DNA of 64,000 nucleotides from Viridibacillus sp050279675 (GTDB lineage Bacteria > Bacillota > Bacilli > Bacillales_A > Planococcaceae): assembly GCF_050279675.1 (NCBI RefSeq), contig NZ_JBNNUK010000010.1, positions 1 through 64,000 of the forward strand. The letters are read 5' to 3'. Below the pieces are notes generated by a model. It was not told the origin of the DNA and did no database searches. It saw nothing but the letters and a program-made list of their open reading frames with translations. Both the position numbers and the translations under genes were made by a program. Numbering within the stretch: position 1 is the stretch's first letter; every line of letters starts with the position of its first letter. Below are positions 25,207-34,150 of the stretch, piece by piece.

Positions 25207-26010
25207 GCAAAAATCTCCTAGTATTAGAGTATTTCCCTTTGAATTATAGAGGGAGTGTATAGATATGTAAAATATTATATCCTGGACAAAAACTTCTCTA
25301 TTATAAAAATAAGGCGATCTTGTGAGAGCGAGATTTCAATGCTTGAGTAAAGTATGATCATGCTATCGATGGTACAGTATGACTACATTTAAAGAGCAAT
25401 TCAAAAAGAATTATTTCCTAACATGAATAACTAAATATTAACATAGTCATTTTTCCTAACGTTAAACGTTGCGGAATTAGAGGTAAACATAATGAGCTAT
25501 TGTTCCAACCTGAAATATAGCCGTAATTAAAATGAGGAACCTCAGACATTGATAATGGTTATATTATCAATGATAATCCAGTTGACTATAATTTATACTG
25601 AAATGAAGTTATAGTCGATTCTAATTATCTACGTACAAAAGTAGTACAACTACTTAATGATGCACGAAAAGGTGTGACTCGTCAATTTTATTGGAAACCC
25701 ATCATTAAAGGAAGGGACAATTAACATTATGAGGTTAAGTGTTCATTAGAGAAACCGATTAAGATGTGTTAATTCGATAAAACGAAGATGTTAGTGTCGT
25801 TTATTTGGAAGAGCTTGATCAAAATCTATATCGTTGACAATGTTCAAAAGAATAATAAGTTTTTACCACTGTATTTTATGAGTAGAAATGGTGGTTTTTT
25901 TATTTTCTCAGTCAAAAGAATGAGAGCTATTTCATGCGAATGTATGACAGGCAGTGGTATCATAGTAGGTACAATATATTTATAGATAGAAAAAGGAAGG
26001 AGGCAATTAC
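25207..26010. other. 800-bp gap with a gene fossil at 25602-25724
   Basis: No intact gene is supported. From 25602 to a TAA at 25724 one frame reads 40 residues that look genuine (VVQLLNDARKGVTRQFYW, then KPIIKGRDN) but a TGA directly precedes it and there is no start, so it is probably the tail of a lost gene whose family I do not recognise. A frame at 25788-25985 has no ribosome-binding site or protein-like composition. Confidence 0.4.
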
Positions 26011-27126
26011 ATGCAGCAAAATGATCATTCGAACATTAGTTTACTCAAGGAAATTGCCGAACTTCTAAATGAAGAAACTGAAATTCAAGCAATGTTGCAA
26101 GGTGCTCTTAGAAAGTTTTTAGCAGGTACGAATTTTGAAACAGGTTGGGTATTTTTTATTAATAAAAAAGGTAGACATGAGCTCATAGCGCATGAAAATT
26201 TGCCACAAGCTTTAAAATATAATAACTGTCATTTTTTAGAGAAAGGTGGTTGTTGGTGCGTATCACGTTATCGGAATAATGAATTAAAAAAAGCTTCGAA
26301 TATTATTGAATGTCAGCGAATTGAAAGTGCCAATGCTGCTGAACTAGAAGGGGATGGGGGGATTACCCATCATGCCACAGTACCCTTACAGTCTGGACAA
26401 GAGCGTTTTGGGCTATTAAATGTAGCTACGCCAAATACCGTCAGTTTTTCTGATGACGAGCTAGCTCTTTTAGAGTCAGTTGCCTTTCAAATGGGATCTG
26501 CAATAAAACGAATTTTACTAACAAAACAAGAACAGCAAATGGCACTAGTTGAAGAGAGAAATCGATTAGCGAGAGATTTGCATGATTCAGTGAATCAACT
26601 ATTATTCTCTGTTACGTTAACATCTCGTGCTGGATTTGAAATGGCTGAGCAACCAGAAATGAAGGAAACGTTTAAGGAAATTCAGAATTTAACACAAGAA
26701 GCCTTAACAGAAATGCGTGCTTTGATTTGGCAATTACGCCCTAAAGGTTTAGAAAGTGGCTTAATGGAGGCGATTAAAGGTTATGCTGAAATGTTAGGTC
26801 TAAACCTATCTGTGAATGTATCGGGTGTTTTACAATTGCCTTCCCGTGTGGAAGAAACGTTATTTCGTATTACTCAAGAAGCGCTAAATAACGTACGTAA
26901 GCATTCAGGTGTTAAAGATGCAGAAATTTTCGTCATTATTACACAGACAGATGTGTTATTAGTTATTAAAGATGAAGGTAGGGGATTTCAAGTTGACTCT
27001 CTTGTGAAATTGCCATCAATCGGTTTGCAAAGCATGCGAGATCGCGCAAAGGCACTTGGCGGTAAAGTTGATTGGGTGAGTAATATTGGAAGAGGAACGG
27101 AAATTTTAATCCGTCTACCATATTAA
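26011..27126 (+). CDS. Cytoplasmic GAF-domain sensor histidine kinase with AirS-like cysteines
   Basis: 371 residues, no membrane segment. Residues ~15-165 form a GAF domain; ~180-245 a HisKA_3 dimerisation domain with His191 (ARDLHDSV); ~270-371 a HATPase with N box TQEALNNVRKHS and GRGFQ. The GAF domain holds Cys73, Cys81, Cys83 and Cys101 (spacing C-x7-C-x-C-x17-C). A similar cysteine set binds an Fe-S cluster in staphylococcal AirS (YhcS), an oxygen/redox sensor, so the same role is inferred here. GGAAGGAGG precedes the ATG. Followed 11 nt later by its response regulator. Confidence 0.88.
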   Translation: MQQNDHSNISLLKEIAELLNEETEIQAMLQGALRKFLAGTNFETGWVFFINKKGRHELIAHENLPQALKYNNCHFLEKGGCWCVSRYRNNELKKASNIIECQRIESANAAELEGDGGITHHATVPLQSGQERFGLLNVATPNTVSFSDDELALLESVAFQMGSAIKRILLTKQEQQMALVEERNRLARDLHDSVNQLLFSVTLTSRAGFEMAEQPEMKETFKEIQNLTQEALTEMRALIWQLRPKGLESGLMEAIKGYAEMLGLNLSVNVSGVLQLPSRVEETLFRITQEALNNVRKHSGVKDAEIFVIITQTDVLLVIKDEGRGFQVDSLVKLPSIGLQSMRDRAKALGGKVDWVSNIGRGTEILIRLPY

Positions 27127-27137
27127 GGGGGATTTCG

Positions 27138-27788
27138 ATGATTAGAGTATTAATCGCAGACGATCACCATGTTGTAAGAAGAGGATTATTGTTTTTTCTA
27201 AAAACGCAAAAGGACATAGAGGTTATTGGTGAAGCTCAAAATGGTAAGGAAGCAGTGGCATTAACGTCGGAATTAAGGCCAGATATCGTTTTAATGGATT
27301 TAGTTATGCCGGAATTAGATGGTATTCAAGCTACAAAACGAATTAAGGCAAAATTTCCTGAAACGCAAGTATTAATGCTGACGAGTTTTTCAGATAGTGA
27401 CCATGTCATTCCTGCAATTGAAGCAGGGGCTGCAGGTTACCAATTGAAAGATATTGAACCAGATGAATTGGTGACATCAATTCGTAGAATAATGGCAGGA
27501 GAAAACACACTGCATCCACAAGCGACAACTCAACTTATTAAAAGTCGAGAGATGCAAGAAGATTTGCCACATATGAAGCATGCTTTGACCCCTCGAGAAC
27601 GTGATGTTCTAGCTGAATTAACAAAGGGTAAGAGTAATAGAGAAATTGCATCTTCACTTTTTGTTACAGAAAAAACTGTGAAGACGCATATTTCGAATAT
27701 TTTTTCAAAATTAGAAGTGCAAGATCGTACTCAAGCTGCACTTTATGCAGTCAAACATGGATTAACTGAATCGAGTGAGCAACCATAA
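27138..27788 (+). CDS. NarL/LuxR-family response regulator
   Basis: 216 residues. Receiver domain 1-120 with phospho-acceptor Asp54 (IVLMDLVMPELDG), acidic pocket Asp8-Asp9 and the switch Thr/Ser in MLTSFSD. LuxR helix-turn-helix at ~150-210 (LTPRERDVLAELTKGKSNRE, TVKTHISNIFSKL). Partner of the GAF kinase directly upstream; corresponds to AirR/YhcZ-type regulators. Targets are unknown. AAGGGGG is upstream of the ATG. Confidence 0.92.
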   Translation: MIRVLIADDHHVVRRGLLFFLKTQKDIEVIGEAQNGKEAVALTSELRPDIVLMDLVMPELDGIQATKRIKAKFPETQVLMLTSFSDSDHVIPAIEAGAAGYQLKDIEPDELVTSIRRIMAGENTLHPQATTQLIKSREMQEDLPHMKHALTPRERDVLAELTKGKSNREIASSLFVTEKTVKTHISNIFSKLEVQDRTQAALYAVKHGLTESSEQP

Positions 27789-27793
27789 AAGAG

Positions 27794-27840
27794 AAAGCTG
27801 TCCCTTAGTCATTGAAATGACTGATAGGACAGCTTTTTTT
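27794..27840. terminator. Convergent terminator
   Basis: AAAGCTGTCC and ATGACTGA arms forming a long interrupted hairpin closed by GAA, followed by TTTTTTT; it serves the two-component operon and abuts the stop of the minus-strand GTPase gene. Confidence 0.85.
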
Positions 27841-28921
27841 AACGTTTTTTCTGTGGTTTTTGTTTTAAGGTTTTTGAAACCTGTTTCCATTTATTGCGTT
27901 CAGCAATTTGTGCTTGAGCGTTAGTCTTTCTTTCAATATAAGCCAATTCTCGCTTTAGCTTTATATAGCTATTGTATCGTTCGTTTGTTAGTGTGCCCTC
28001 ATATATTGCATTTTGTACTGCGCATCCAGGTTCACGCTTGTGTTCACAATCTCTAAAACGACACTGAGATGATAGTTCTTCTATATCTTTAAAACTACTA
28101 TCCAAGCTTTCACCTTGATCCCATAACTGGAATTCACGCATTCCCGGGGTATCAATTAATAATCCGCCACCCGGAATCTTGAATAATTCTCGGTGTGTTG
28201 TCGTATGGCGACCTTTATCATCATCCTCACGAACTTCTTGGACGAACATAACTTCAGTGCCACATAGTGCATTGGTTAAAGATGATTTACCAACACCAGA
28301 TGATCCTAAAAGTGCAGCTGTCTTACCATTAACTAATAATTGTTGAAGCTCATTAATACCTTCACCAGTAAAACTACTTACTGTATAGATGGGTACACCG
28401 AAAGCAACAGATTCTGCTTCTTGAATAAAAGGTGTGACATCTTCACATAGATCTTTTTTCGTTAATACGATGATTGGTGTGGCACCTGAGTCCCAAGCTG
28501 CGATTAAATAGCGCTCTAATCGTCGAAGATTAAAATCTAAGTTTAAACTCATGATTAAAAAAACGATGTCTACATTGACTGCGATTAATTGTTCCGCAGT
28601 AGTTAATCCAGCGACTTTACGGGAGAACAAAGAGGTACGCGGTAATACGGCATGAATAATCGCTTTTTCTTCACCAGGCATTTGTTCAACTAATACCCAA
28701 TCACCAACTGCAGGGAAATCACGACGTTCAAAAGCAGTATGTTGGAAGCTGCCTGATGGACTAGAAAGCCATTCACCTTGTTCCGTGATAACACGGTAGG
28801 AGTGTTTATGCTCTAGCAATACACGTCCTGGAATTGTTTTTGCTAATTTATTTGAAGCTTGGGCAATTTTATATTTTTCTTCCCAAGTATTATTCCATCC
28901 GAAATCTTGTAATTTTGTCAT
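27839..28921 (-). CDS. rsgA: Ribosome small-subunit GTPase A (RsgA/YjeQ family)
   Basis: 360 residues, longer than the ~295-residue B. subtilis RsgA (CpgA). Order: N-terminal OB fold (~35-110), circularly permuted GTPase with G4 VLTKKDL before G1 LGSSGVGKSSL and G3 DTPGMREF, and a C-terminal zinc knuckle (CRFRDCEHKREPGC). RsgA checks maturation of the 30S decoding centre. A lysine-rich tail (~335-360) is extra. The length and the isolated location suggest a second RsgA-like paralogue, the standard copy usually lying next to prkC. AGGAGG precedes the ATG. Confidence 0.88.
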   Translation of the reverse strand: MTKLQDFGWNNTWEEKYKIAQASNKLAKTIPGRVLLEHKHSYRVITEQGEWLSSPSGSFQHTAFERRDFPAVGDWVLVEQMPGEEKAIIHAVLPRTSLFSRKVAGLTTAEQLIAVNVDIVFLIMSLNLDFNLRRLERYLIAAWDSGATPIIVLTKKDLCEDVTPFIQEAESVAFGVPIYTVSSFTGEGINELQQLLVNGKTAALLGSSGVGKSSLTNALCGTEVMFVQEVREDDDKGRHTTTHRELFKIPGGGLLIDTPGMREFQLWDQGESLDSSFKDIEELSSQCRFRDCEHKREPGCAVQNAIYEGTLTNERYNSYIKLKRELAYIERKTNAQAQIAERNKWKQVSKTLKQKPQKKR

Positions 28922-28998
28922 TTGTAAATCCTCCTATTGTGTGTGTAGAGATATTGAGCTGAGGCGACTCTTTTTGAAAGTGGGTTCTCAGCATTTAG

Positions 28999-29118
28999 AT
29001 ATCCAGCTTCACACGCCAGCTACTCGGGTCACTTCGGTCTCTCGGCACAAGACAAAAAGCGTCTTGTGTTCGAGCCCTGCAGTGCCAGTCGTAGCTAAAC
29101 GGTCGTGTTCAGCATTTA
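28999..29118. repeat. Structured dispersed repeat, copy A
   Basis: Begins ATATCCAGCTTCA and ends CAGCATTTA. Three nested helices: outer ACACG/CGTGT, middle AGCTAC/GTAGCT, inner CACAAGAC/GTCTTGTG. A partial tail of a further copy (TTCTCAGCATTTA) precedes it at ~28984-28996. Confidence 0.8.
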
Positions 29119-29124
29119 ATCTAG

Positions 29125-29248
29125 ATATCCAGCTTCAGGCGCCAGACTCTCGAGGTCACTTTCACCTTCTCGGTCGAAAACTAAAAAGATGTTTTCGATT
29201 CAAAGGTTACAGTGCTTGTCGAGTCTAAACGAGCGCCTTCAGCATTAA
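29125..29248. repeat. Structured dispersed repeat, copy B
   Basis: Same ends as copy A. Helices: outer AGGCGC/GCGCCT, middle AGACTC/GAGTCT, inner TCGAAAAC/GTTTTCGA. All three differ from copy A on both strands yet stay paired. Confidence 0.8.
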
Positions 29249-29253
29249 AAATA

Positions 29254-29292
29254 AAAAAAACTGTAGCTGCAAATCGGCAGCTACAGTTTATA
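29254..29292 (-). terminator. Terminator of the 24-residue minus-strand ORF
   Basis: ACTGTAGCTGC / GCAGCTACAGT stem with a six-base loop; on the minus strand it is followed by eight T. Confidence 0.85.
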
Positions 29293-29316
29293 CACGCACA
29301 ATAAAAGAAAGTATCC

Positions 29317-29391
29317 TTAAAAAGCATACGGATGGCGAGTATTTTGTAACAAACCGATTTGCGTTGATGCAATGCTCATTAAATTTGTCAT
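29317..29391 (-). CDS. Small ORF, 24 residues
   Basis: Encodes MTNLMSIASTQIGLLQNT plus RHPYAF. GGTGAGG lies five bases before the ATG and a strong terminator follows 25 nt after the stop, so a short transcript carrying this peptide is plausible. No similarity that I recognise. It could instead be a small RNA with an incidental ORF. Confidence 0.4.
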   Translation of the reverse strand: MTNLMSIASTQIGLLQNTRHPYAF

Positions 29392-29480
29392 AAAACCTCA
29401 CCTGCTTTCCTTAAAGTTGTTATTAGATTAACAAATTGGAAAAATAAAGTCAACATAAATATTCAATTATTATCAAAAAA

Positions 29481-30377
29481 TTACATTAATCCAGATTTAT
29501 GTTCATGTACTAAGCCATCTGGTTCAATATGCACAAGTACTACTGTTAATGGTTTTACTAGACGAATTGTATTTTCGATATCTTCGGTGATTTGATGACT
29601 TTTCCAAACATTTAGTTCAGGATTAACAGTGACTGTTAAATCTACAAATACCATATTCCCATGATTACGTCCTTTAAAATCTATGAGACGAATAACACCA
29701 TCTACATTACGGACAAGAGTAGATAACGTTTCAACCTCTTCTTCGTCAAAGCCGTCAGTCAATGTATGAACAGCTTCAAAAAATATTTCGTAGGCTGTTT
29801 TAATGATGATAATGCCAACGATAATGGCGGTAATGGAATCAATTATCGGAAAACCAACAATAGCACCTAAAATACCAATTGCAGTACCAAAACTGACAAG
29901 TGCATCTGAACGATTATCAAGAGCAGCTGCTTTTACCGCTGAACTTTTAGTGCGTTCAGATAACTTTAAATTGTAACGATAAACACCGTACATAATAATA
30001 CCACTAATAATAGCAACAACAGCTGTTAGCAGAGAAGGGGATGAGTGGTTGTTATCGATAAAACTTTTGCCTGAATTGAATAACACTTGTAGTCCAACTA
30101 CTGCCATGATGAATGATGCTATAAGGGAAGCAACCGTTTCAGCTCTTAAATGTCCATAGTGGTGATCTCCATCTGGTGGCTTTTGTGAAATACGTAAGCC
30201 AATCAGAACTGCAACAGAAGCGATAATATCTGTTGTATTATTTAGACCATCAGCCTTTAATGCAGTAGATGCACCCATAAAACCAATTATAAGCTTTGAG
30301 GTGCTGAGTATGAGATAAGTGACAATGCTTAGCCAAGCGCCTCTTTCCCCTTGTCTTAAATTTGTGTATAACTCCAC
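29481..30377 (-). CDS. Cation diffusion facilitator (CDF) metal exporter
   Basis: 298 residues from GTG 30377, which follows AGGGGGG; earlier in-frame starts lack a site. Six membrane helices, the metal-site region KADGLNNTTDIIAS on helix 2, the loop motif DGDHHYGHLRAE and a C-terminal cytoplasmic ferredoxin-like domain (~205-295) with histidines near the end. It exports divalent metals in exchange for protons; similarity to B. subtilis MneP/MneS suggests Mn(II), but Zn or Fe cannot be excluded. Confidence 0.88.
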   Translation of the reverse strand: MELYTNLRQGERGAWLSIVTYLILSTSKLIIGFMGASTALKADGLNNTTDIIASVAVLIGLRISQKPPDGDHHYGHLRAETVASLIASFIMAVVGLQVLFNSGKSFIDNNHSSPSLLTAVVAIISGIIMYGVYRYNLKLSERTKSSAVKAAALDNRSDALVSFGTAIGILGAIVGFPIIDSITAIIVGIIIIKTAYEIFFEAVHTLTDGFDEEEVETLSTLVRNVDGVIRLIDFKGRNHGNMVFVDLTVTVNPELNVWKSHQITEDIENTIRLVKPLTVVLVHIEPDGLVHEHKSGLM

Positions 30378-30413
30378 AATGTTTCCCCCCTGCAAAATTT
30401 CTGGACAATACAA

Positions 30414-30447
30414 AACGACGCACACTAATATTAGTGTGCGTCGTTTC
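30414..30447 (-). terminator. Terminator after the CNNM/CorC gene
   Basis: ACGACGCACACTAA / TTAGTGTGCGTCGT, almost loop-free perfect stem with a short T run on the minus strand. Confidence 0.75.
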
Positions 30448-30464
30448 TTGTTAAATTTTCATAA

Positions 30465-31814
30465 TTATTCTTCAGAAGATGAGTTTACATCTTCTAGTGA
30501 TTCGTTGTTGGATTCATCTGGTATCTTAATAACTTCTAAGTATAAGATATGATGACCATCTACTTCTTTTACGATAAATTCATAGCCTTGTTCAATAATT
30601 GCTTCGCCTTTAACGGCATCGAAGTTTTTGGTCATAAACCAACCGCCGATAGTATCGATATCATCTTCATTGATGTCAATTTTAAGGAAATCATTTACGT
30701 TTTCAATTAACATTTTGGCATCAAAGATAAAATGGTTCTCATCTACTTTACGAACTTCAGGAATCTCGTCTGCATCAAACTCGTCTCGAATATCACCGAC
30801 AATTTCCTCGATAATATCTTCGATTGTTACAAGTCCAGATGTACCACCGTATTCATCCATTAAAATAGCCATATGAATACGTTCCCGTTGAATTTTCAAC
30901 AATAAGTCACTAACTGGGATTGTTTCGATGACGCGAATGATTGGTTGCATATATTCCGTTACTGATTTTGAACCATTAGTTGGGTCTTTAATGTAAGCAG
31001 TTAAAAGATGCTTCATATTGACGAGACCTATAATATGGTCTTTGTCTCCATCAATAATAGGGTAGCGTGTATACTGCTCAACACCCATCACTTCGAAAAC
31101 TTCTTTAAGAGTCATTTCTTTTTCAATACCAATGATTTCTGTACGAGGTACCATAATTTCTTTGGCAATACGATCGTCGAATTCAAAAATGCTATTCACA
31201 TATTTATATTCAGACTGATTTATTTCACCGCTTTTCAAACTATCCGATAAAATCATACGCAATTCTTCTTCTGTCATTGCCACTTCTGATTCAGAAACAT
31301 CCTTTAAACCGAAAAGTGATGACAATGAACGAGCAGAGAAGTTTAATGTTTTAATAAATGGATACATGATGTTGTGGAACATAATTAAAGGACCCGCTGT
31401 TGCTAATGCTACAGATTCTGCCTTCTGAATGGCTAGTGTTTTTGGTGCTAATTCACCTACTACAACGTGAACAAATGTCACGATGGAGAATGACAACACG
31501 AAGGATAGAACAGATGTCACACTTCCTTCAAGTGCGAACAAATCAAATATCGGTCTCAATAAGATCGATACTGTTTCTTCACCGAGCCAACCAAGTCCTA
31601 AAGAAGTAATCGTAATTCCCAACTGACAAGCGGATAAATATTCATCCAAATTAGATACTACTTTTTTTGCTTTTAATGCTTTTTTGTTACCCTCAGCTAT
31701 AAGCTGATCAATTCGAGTTGTTCTGACTTTAACGATAGAAAATTCAGTTGCTACGAAAAAAGCCGAACATGCGATCAAGACAGCAAATGCTGTCAACCGT
31801 ATGGCTATGTCCAA
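30465..31814 (-). CDS. CNNM/CorC (HlyC) family membrane protein, probable Mg2+/Co2+ efflux
   Basis: 449 residues from TTG 31814 (AAAGGAAG upstream, giving LDIAIRLTAFAVLIACSAFF); the longer frame back to 31931 lacks a ribosome-binding site. Domains in order: DUF21/CNNM membrane region (~5-190; FFVATEFSIVKVR), a pair of CBS domains (~205-335; MVPRTEIIGIE, MDEYGGTSGLVTIEDIIEEI), and a CorC_HlyC domain (~350-430). B. subtilis members (MpfA/YhdP type) export Mg2+. Monocistronic with its own terminator. Confidence 0.88.
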   Translation of the reverse strand: MDIAIRLTAFAVLIACSAFFVATEFSIVKVRTTRIDQLIAEGNKKALKAKKVVSNLDEYLSACQLGITITSLGLGWLGEETVSILLRPIFDLFALEGSVTSVLSFVLSFSIVTFVHVVVGELAPKTLAIQKAESVALATAGPLIMFHNIMYPFIKTLNFSARSLSSLFGLKDVSESEVAMTEEELRMILSDSLKSGEINQSEYKYVNSIFEFDDRIAKEIMVPRTEIIGIEKEMTLKEVFEVMGVEQYTRYPIIDGDKDHIIGLVNMKHLLTAYIKDPTNGSKSVTEYMQPIIRVIETIPVSDLLLKIQRERIHMAILMDEYGGTSGLVTIEDIIEEIVGDIRDEFDADEIPEVRKVDENHFIFDAKMLIENVNDFLKIDINEDDIDTIGGWFMTKNFDAVKGEAIIEQGYEFIVKEVDGHHILYLEVIKIPDESNNESLEDVNSSSEE

Positions 31815-32033
31815 AGACTTCCTTTGTTCCAGACCCAAATGAGGGGAGAGAACAAAGTGTACACCTCCTGTAATATAAAAAATAGTTAAGTAATACAATG
31901 ATATGACAACTAAGGTGAAAAAACAAATCATCTACATGATTTGTTTTGACTATAAATAATAATTGTTTATTGAAGTAGGAAATATTGTCAAAAGTAAGAA
32001 TATAATTAAATTACCCAATTTATTCTAAAAGTA

Positions 32034-32063
32034 TTGACAATTCAAAATTCGGAGTGCTAATAT
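32034..32063 (+). promoter_or_regulatory. Promoter of the leader peptide-ABC exporter transcript
   Basis: TTGACA (32034-32039) and TAATAT (32058-32063) with 18-bp spacing, giving a start near 32070, about 35 nt before the leader peptide. Confidence 0.6.
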
Positions 32064-32104
32064 TGAGAGGCACTAAATAATTTATGAAAAAGGAGGTATG
32101 GATT

Positions 32105-32185
32105 ATGAAAAAATTAAGAAGTTTATTTAGACAATTAAATAATGAATCCACACCTACCTGTTCAGCAAATAATTCTGTAATTTAA
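32105..32185 (+). CDS. Leader peptide of the ABC exporter (bmrB-like position)
   Basis: 26 codons: MKKLRSLFRQLNNESTPT followed by CSANNSVI. AAAGGAGG lies eight bases before the ATG, a strong site for such a short frame. It sits between a promoter and two terminators that precede the exporter genes. In B. subtilis the bmrCD genes are governed by ribosome stalling on the leader bmrB; the sequence here is unrelated in detail, but the arrangement is the same. Codons 16-19 overlap the RNA segment that can pair with the downstream hairpin. Confidence 0.65.
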   Translation: MKKLRSLFRQLNNESTPTCSANNSVI

Positions 32186-32200
32186 CTTTTATAACTAATT

Positions 32201-32230
32201 GGTATGGGTGTAGATACCTGTATCTTTTTT
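32201..32230 (+). terminator. Attenuator hairpin 1 with mutually exclusive pairings
   Basis: GGTAT can pair with ATACC (32214-32218), or AGATA with TATCT (32212-32225) followed by TTTTTT. Alternatively GGTA and GGTGT of this segment pair with ACACCTACC inside the leader ORF (32150-32158). Ribosome position would decide which forms. Confidence 0.5.
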
Positions 32231-32233
32231 CAA

Positions 32234-32268
32234 AAGCGTATGCTCTGAAAGGGGTGTACGCTTTTTTT
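32234..32268 (+). terminator. Attenuator terminator 2
   Basis: AAGCGTATGCTC / GGGTGTACGCTT, 12 pairs including four G-U pairs, loop TGAAAG, followed by seven T. It lies between the leader ORF and the exporter genes, so transcription must read through it. Confidence 0.8.
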
Positions 32269-32320
32269 GTTGCCTTTTTAAGTGAATTACGAGTGCAAAA
32301 TTATAAAAGGAGAGCTGAAT

Positions 32321-32377
32321 ATGTTTATTCAAAAGCGGAAAAAGAAATTTAACAAGGATTCGATTGAAGACGGTTAG
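32321..32377 (+). CDS. Second short basic ORF before the exporter, 18 residues
   Basis: MFIQKRKKKFNKDSIEDG with AAAGGAG nine bases before the ATG, after the attenuator terminator and 33 nt before the first exporter gene. Very basic. It may be a second leader or a translational coupler. Confidence 0.4.
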   Translation: MFIQKRKKKFNKDSIEDG

Positions 32378-32410
32378 TGAAAAAACAGAATAGGAAAGTA
32401 GGAATAATAG

Positions 32411-34150
32411 ATGTTTGAGGTCTTATTTAAATTAAAATGGTTTTTTAAAGAAAATCGAAAGCGTTACGCAATAGCTATCGCATTGTTACTAGTGGCTAAT
32501 GTAATTGAAGTGACGCCACCGTGGATTATTGGTCAATCGATCGATGCAATCCATTCAGAAACATTAACAAGTCATTCTCTTATGTTTTATATTGCTGCGA
32601 TGCTAGTTATTTTGGTGTTGTCGTATGTCGTCAACTTTATATGGCAATATCAATTGTTTGGTGGAGCGAATGTAATTGAACGTAAACTGAGATCAAAGCT
32701 CATGATAAAGTTTTTGAAAATGTCTCCACCTTTTTATGAACGAAATCGTACAGGAGATTTGATGGCGAGAGCGACAAATGATTTACGTGCTGTCTCTGAA
32801 ACAGCTGGATTTGGTATTATGACGTTAATTGATTCGACATTATACTTATTGACAATTTTACTAACGATGGGATTCCTTGTTTCGTGGAAGCTAACAATAG
32901 CGGCTATATTACCATTACCGATATTAGCAATCATTATGCAAATTCTTGGTAAGAGAATTCATGAGCGCTATATGAAAGCTCAAGACGTGTTTGGTGAAAT
33001 GAATGATAGCGTACTTGAAGCTGTAGAGGGTGTTCGTGTTGTTCGTGCATATGTTCAAGAACGTGCTACAGAGCAGCAATTTAGTGAAATGACAGAAGAT
33101 GTTTACAAAAAAAATATGCATGTCGAGAAAATTGATGCATTATTTAATCCAATTACAAAGATTTTAACAGGCCTTAGCTATATGATTGGTCTTGGTTTTG
33201 GTGCTTATTTAGTATCAAAGCAAGAAATGACTTTAGGTGAGCTAGTAACATTTAATGTGTATCTAGGTATGATCGTATGGCCAATGTTTGCGATTGGAGA
33301 ACTCATTAATGTTATGCAACGTGGGAATGCATCACTTGATCGTGTACAGGAAACATTAGACGAGAAAGAAGATGTTGTTGATCCAAAAACGCCAACAATC
33401 ATTCAAAATCCAGAGTCTATTGTTTTCAAAGATGTGACATTCCAATATCCACAATCATCTTCTATTAACCTGGCAAACCTTGAAGTTTCTTTGAAAAAAG
33501 GGCAAACGCTAGGGATTGTTGGGAAAACAGGTAGTGGAAAGACGACGGTCGTTAAACAGCTATTACGTGAATATCCAAACGGTGAAGGCGATTTATATGT
33601 CTCAAATAGCCCTATTCATAATCAAACAAAGGAACAGGTTCGTAACTGGATTGGTTATGTACCTCAAGATCACGTACTATTTTCTAGAACAGTGAAAGAG
33701 AATATTTTGTTTGGTAAATCAGATGCGACAGAGGACGAATTACATGAAGCAATCCGTTTAGCAAACTTCGAGCGTGATTTAGAAATGCTACCACTCGGTT
33801 TGCAAACATTAGTTGGAGAAAAAGGGGTTTCATTATCAGGGGGGCAAAAGCAACGTATTTCAATTGCTCGCGCATTAATTCGTGATCCAGAAATATTAAT
33901 ATTAGATGATTCCTTGTCAGCAGTGGATGCTAAAACAGAAGCAACAATTATTCAAAATATCCAAACAGCTAGAAGTGACAAAACGACCATAATTGTGACA
34001 CACCGCTTATCGGCAATTCAACATGCGGATTGGGTCATTGTATTAGAGGATGGTCGCATCGTTGAAGAAGGTACACATCAAACATTGCTTGAAGAAGAGG
34101 GCTGGTACAAAGAACAGCATGACCGTCAGCAAGTTGAGGGGGTGAAATAA
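32411..34150 (+). CDS. bmrC: Heterodimeric multidrug ABC exporter subunit (BmrC/YheI-like)
   Basis: 579 residues: six-helix membrane domain (~1-310) and nucleotide-binding domain (~335-575) with Walker A GKTGSGKTT, canonical signature LSGGQKQR, and Walker B LILDDSLSAVD, where Asp replaces the catalytic Glu. That substitution, paired with the degenerate signature of the second subunit, produces one inactive and one active ATP site, as known for BmrCD. Closely resembles B. subtilis YheI (585 residues). Exports drugs or fluorescent dyes. It ends exactly where the next gene begins. Confidence 0.9.
   Translation: MFEVLFKLKWFFKENRKRYAIAIALLLVANVIEVTPPWIIGQSIDAIHSETLTSHSLMFYIAAMLVILVLSYVVNFIWQYQLFGGANVIERKLRSKLMIKFLKMSPPFYERNRTGDLMARATNDLRAVSETAGFGIMTLIDSTLYLLTILLTMGFLVSWKLTIAAILPLPILAIIMQILGKRIHERYMKAQDVFGEMNDSVLEAVEGVRVVRAYVQERATEQQFSEMTEDVYKKNMHVEKIDALFNPITKILTGLSYMIGLGFGAYLVSKQEMTLGELVTFNVYLGMIVWPMFAIGELINVMQRGNASLDRVQETLDEKEDVVDPKTPTIIQNPESIVFKDVTFQYPQSSSINLANLEVSLKKGQTLGIVGKTGSGKTTVVKQLLREYPNGEGDLYVSNSPIHNQTKEQVRNWIGYVPQDHVLFSRTVKENILFGKSDATEDELHEAIRLANFERDLEMLPLGLQTLVGEKGVSLSGGQKQRISIARALIRDPEILILDDSLSAVDAKTEATIIQNIQTARSDKTTIIVTHRLSAIQHADWVIVLEDGRIVEEGTHQTLLEEEGWYKEQHDRQQVEGVK

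Noticed and set aside
25788..25985. 65-codon frame before the GAF kinase
   Set aside because: No ribosome-binding site, biased composition, and it runs into the kinase promoter region.
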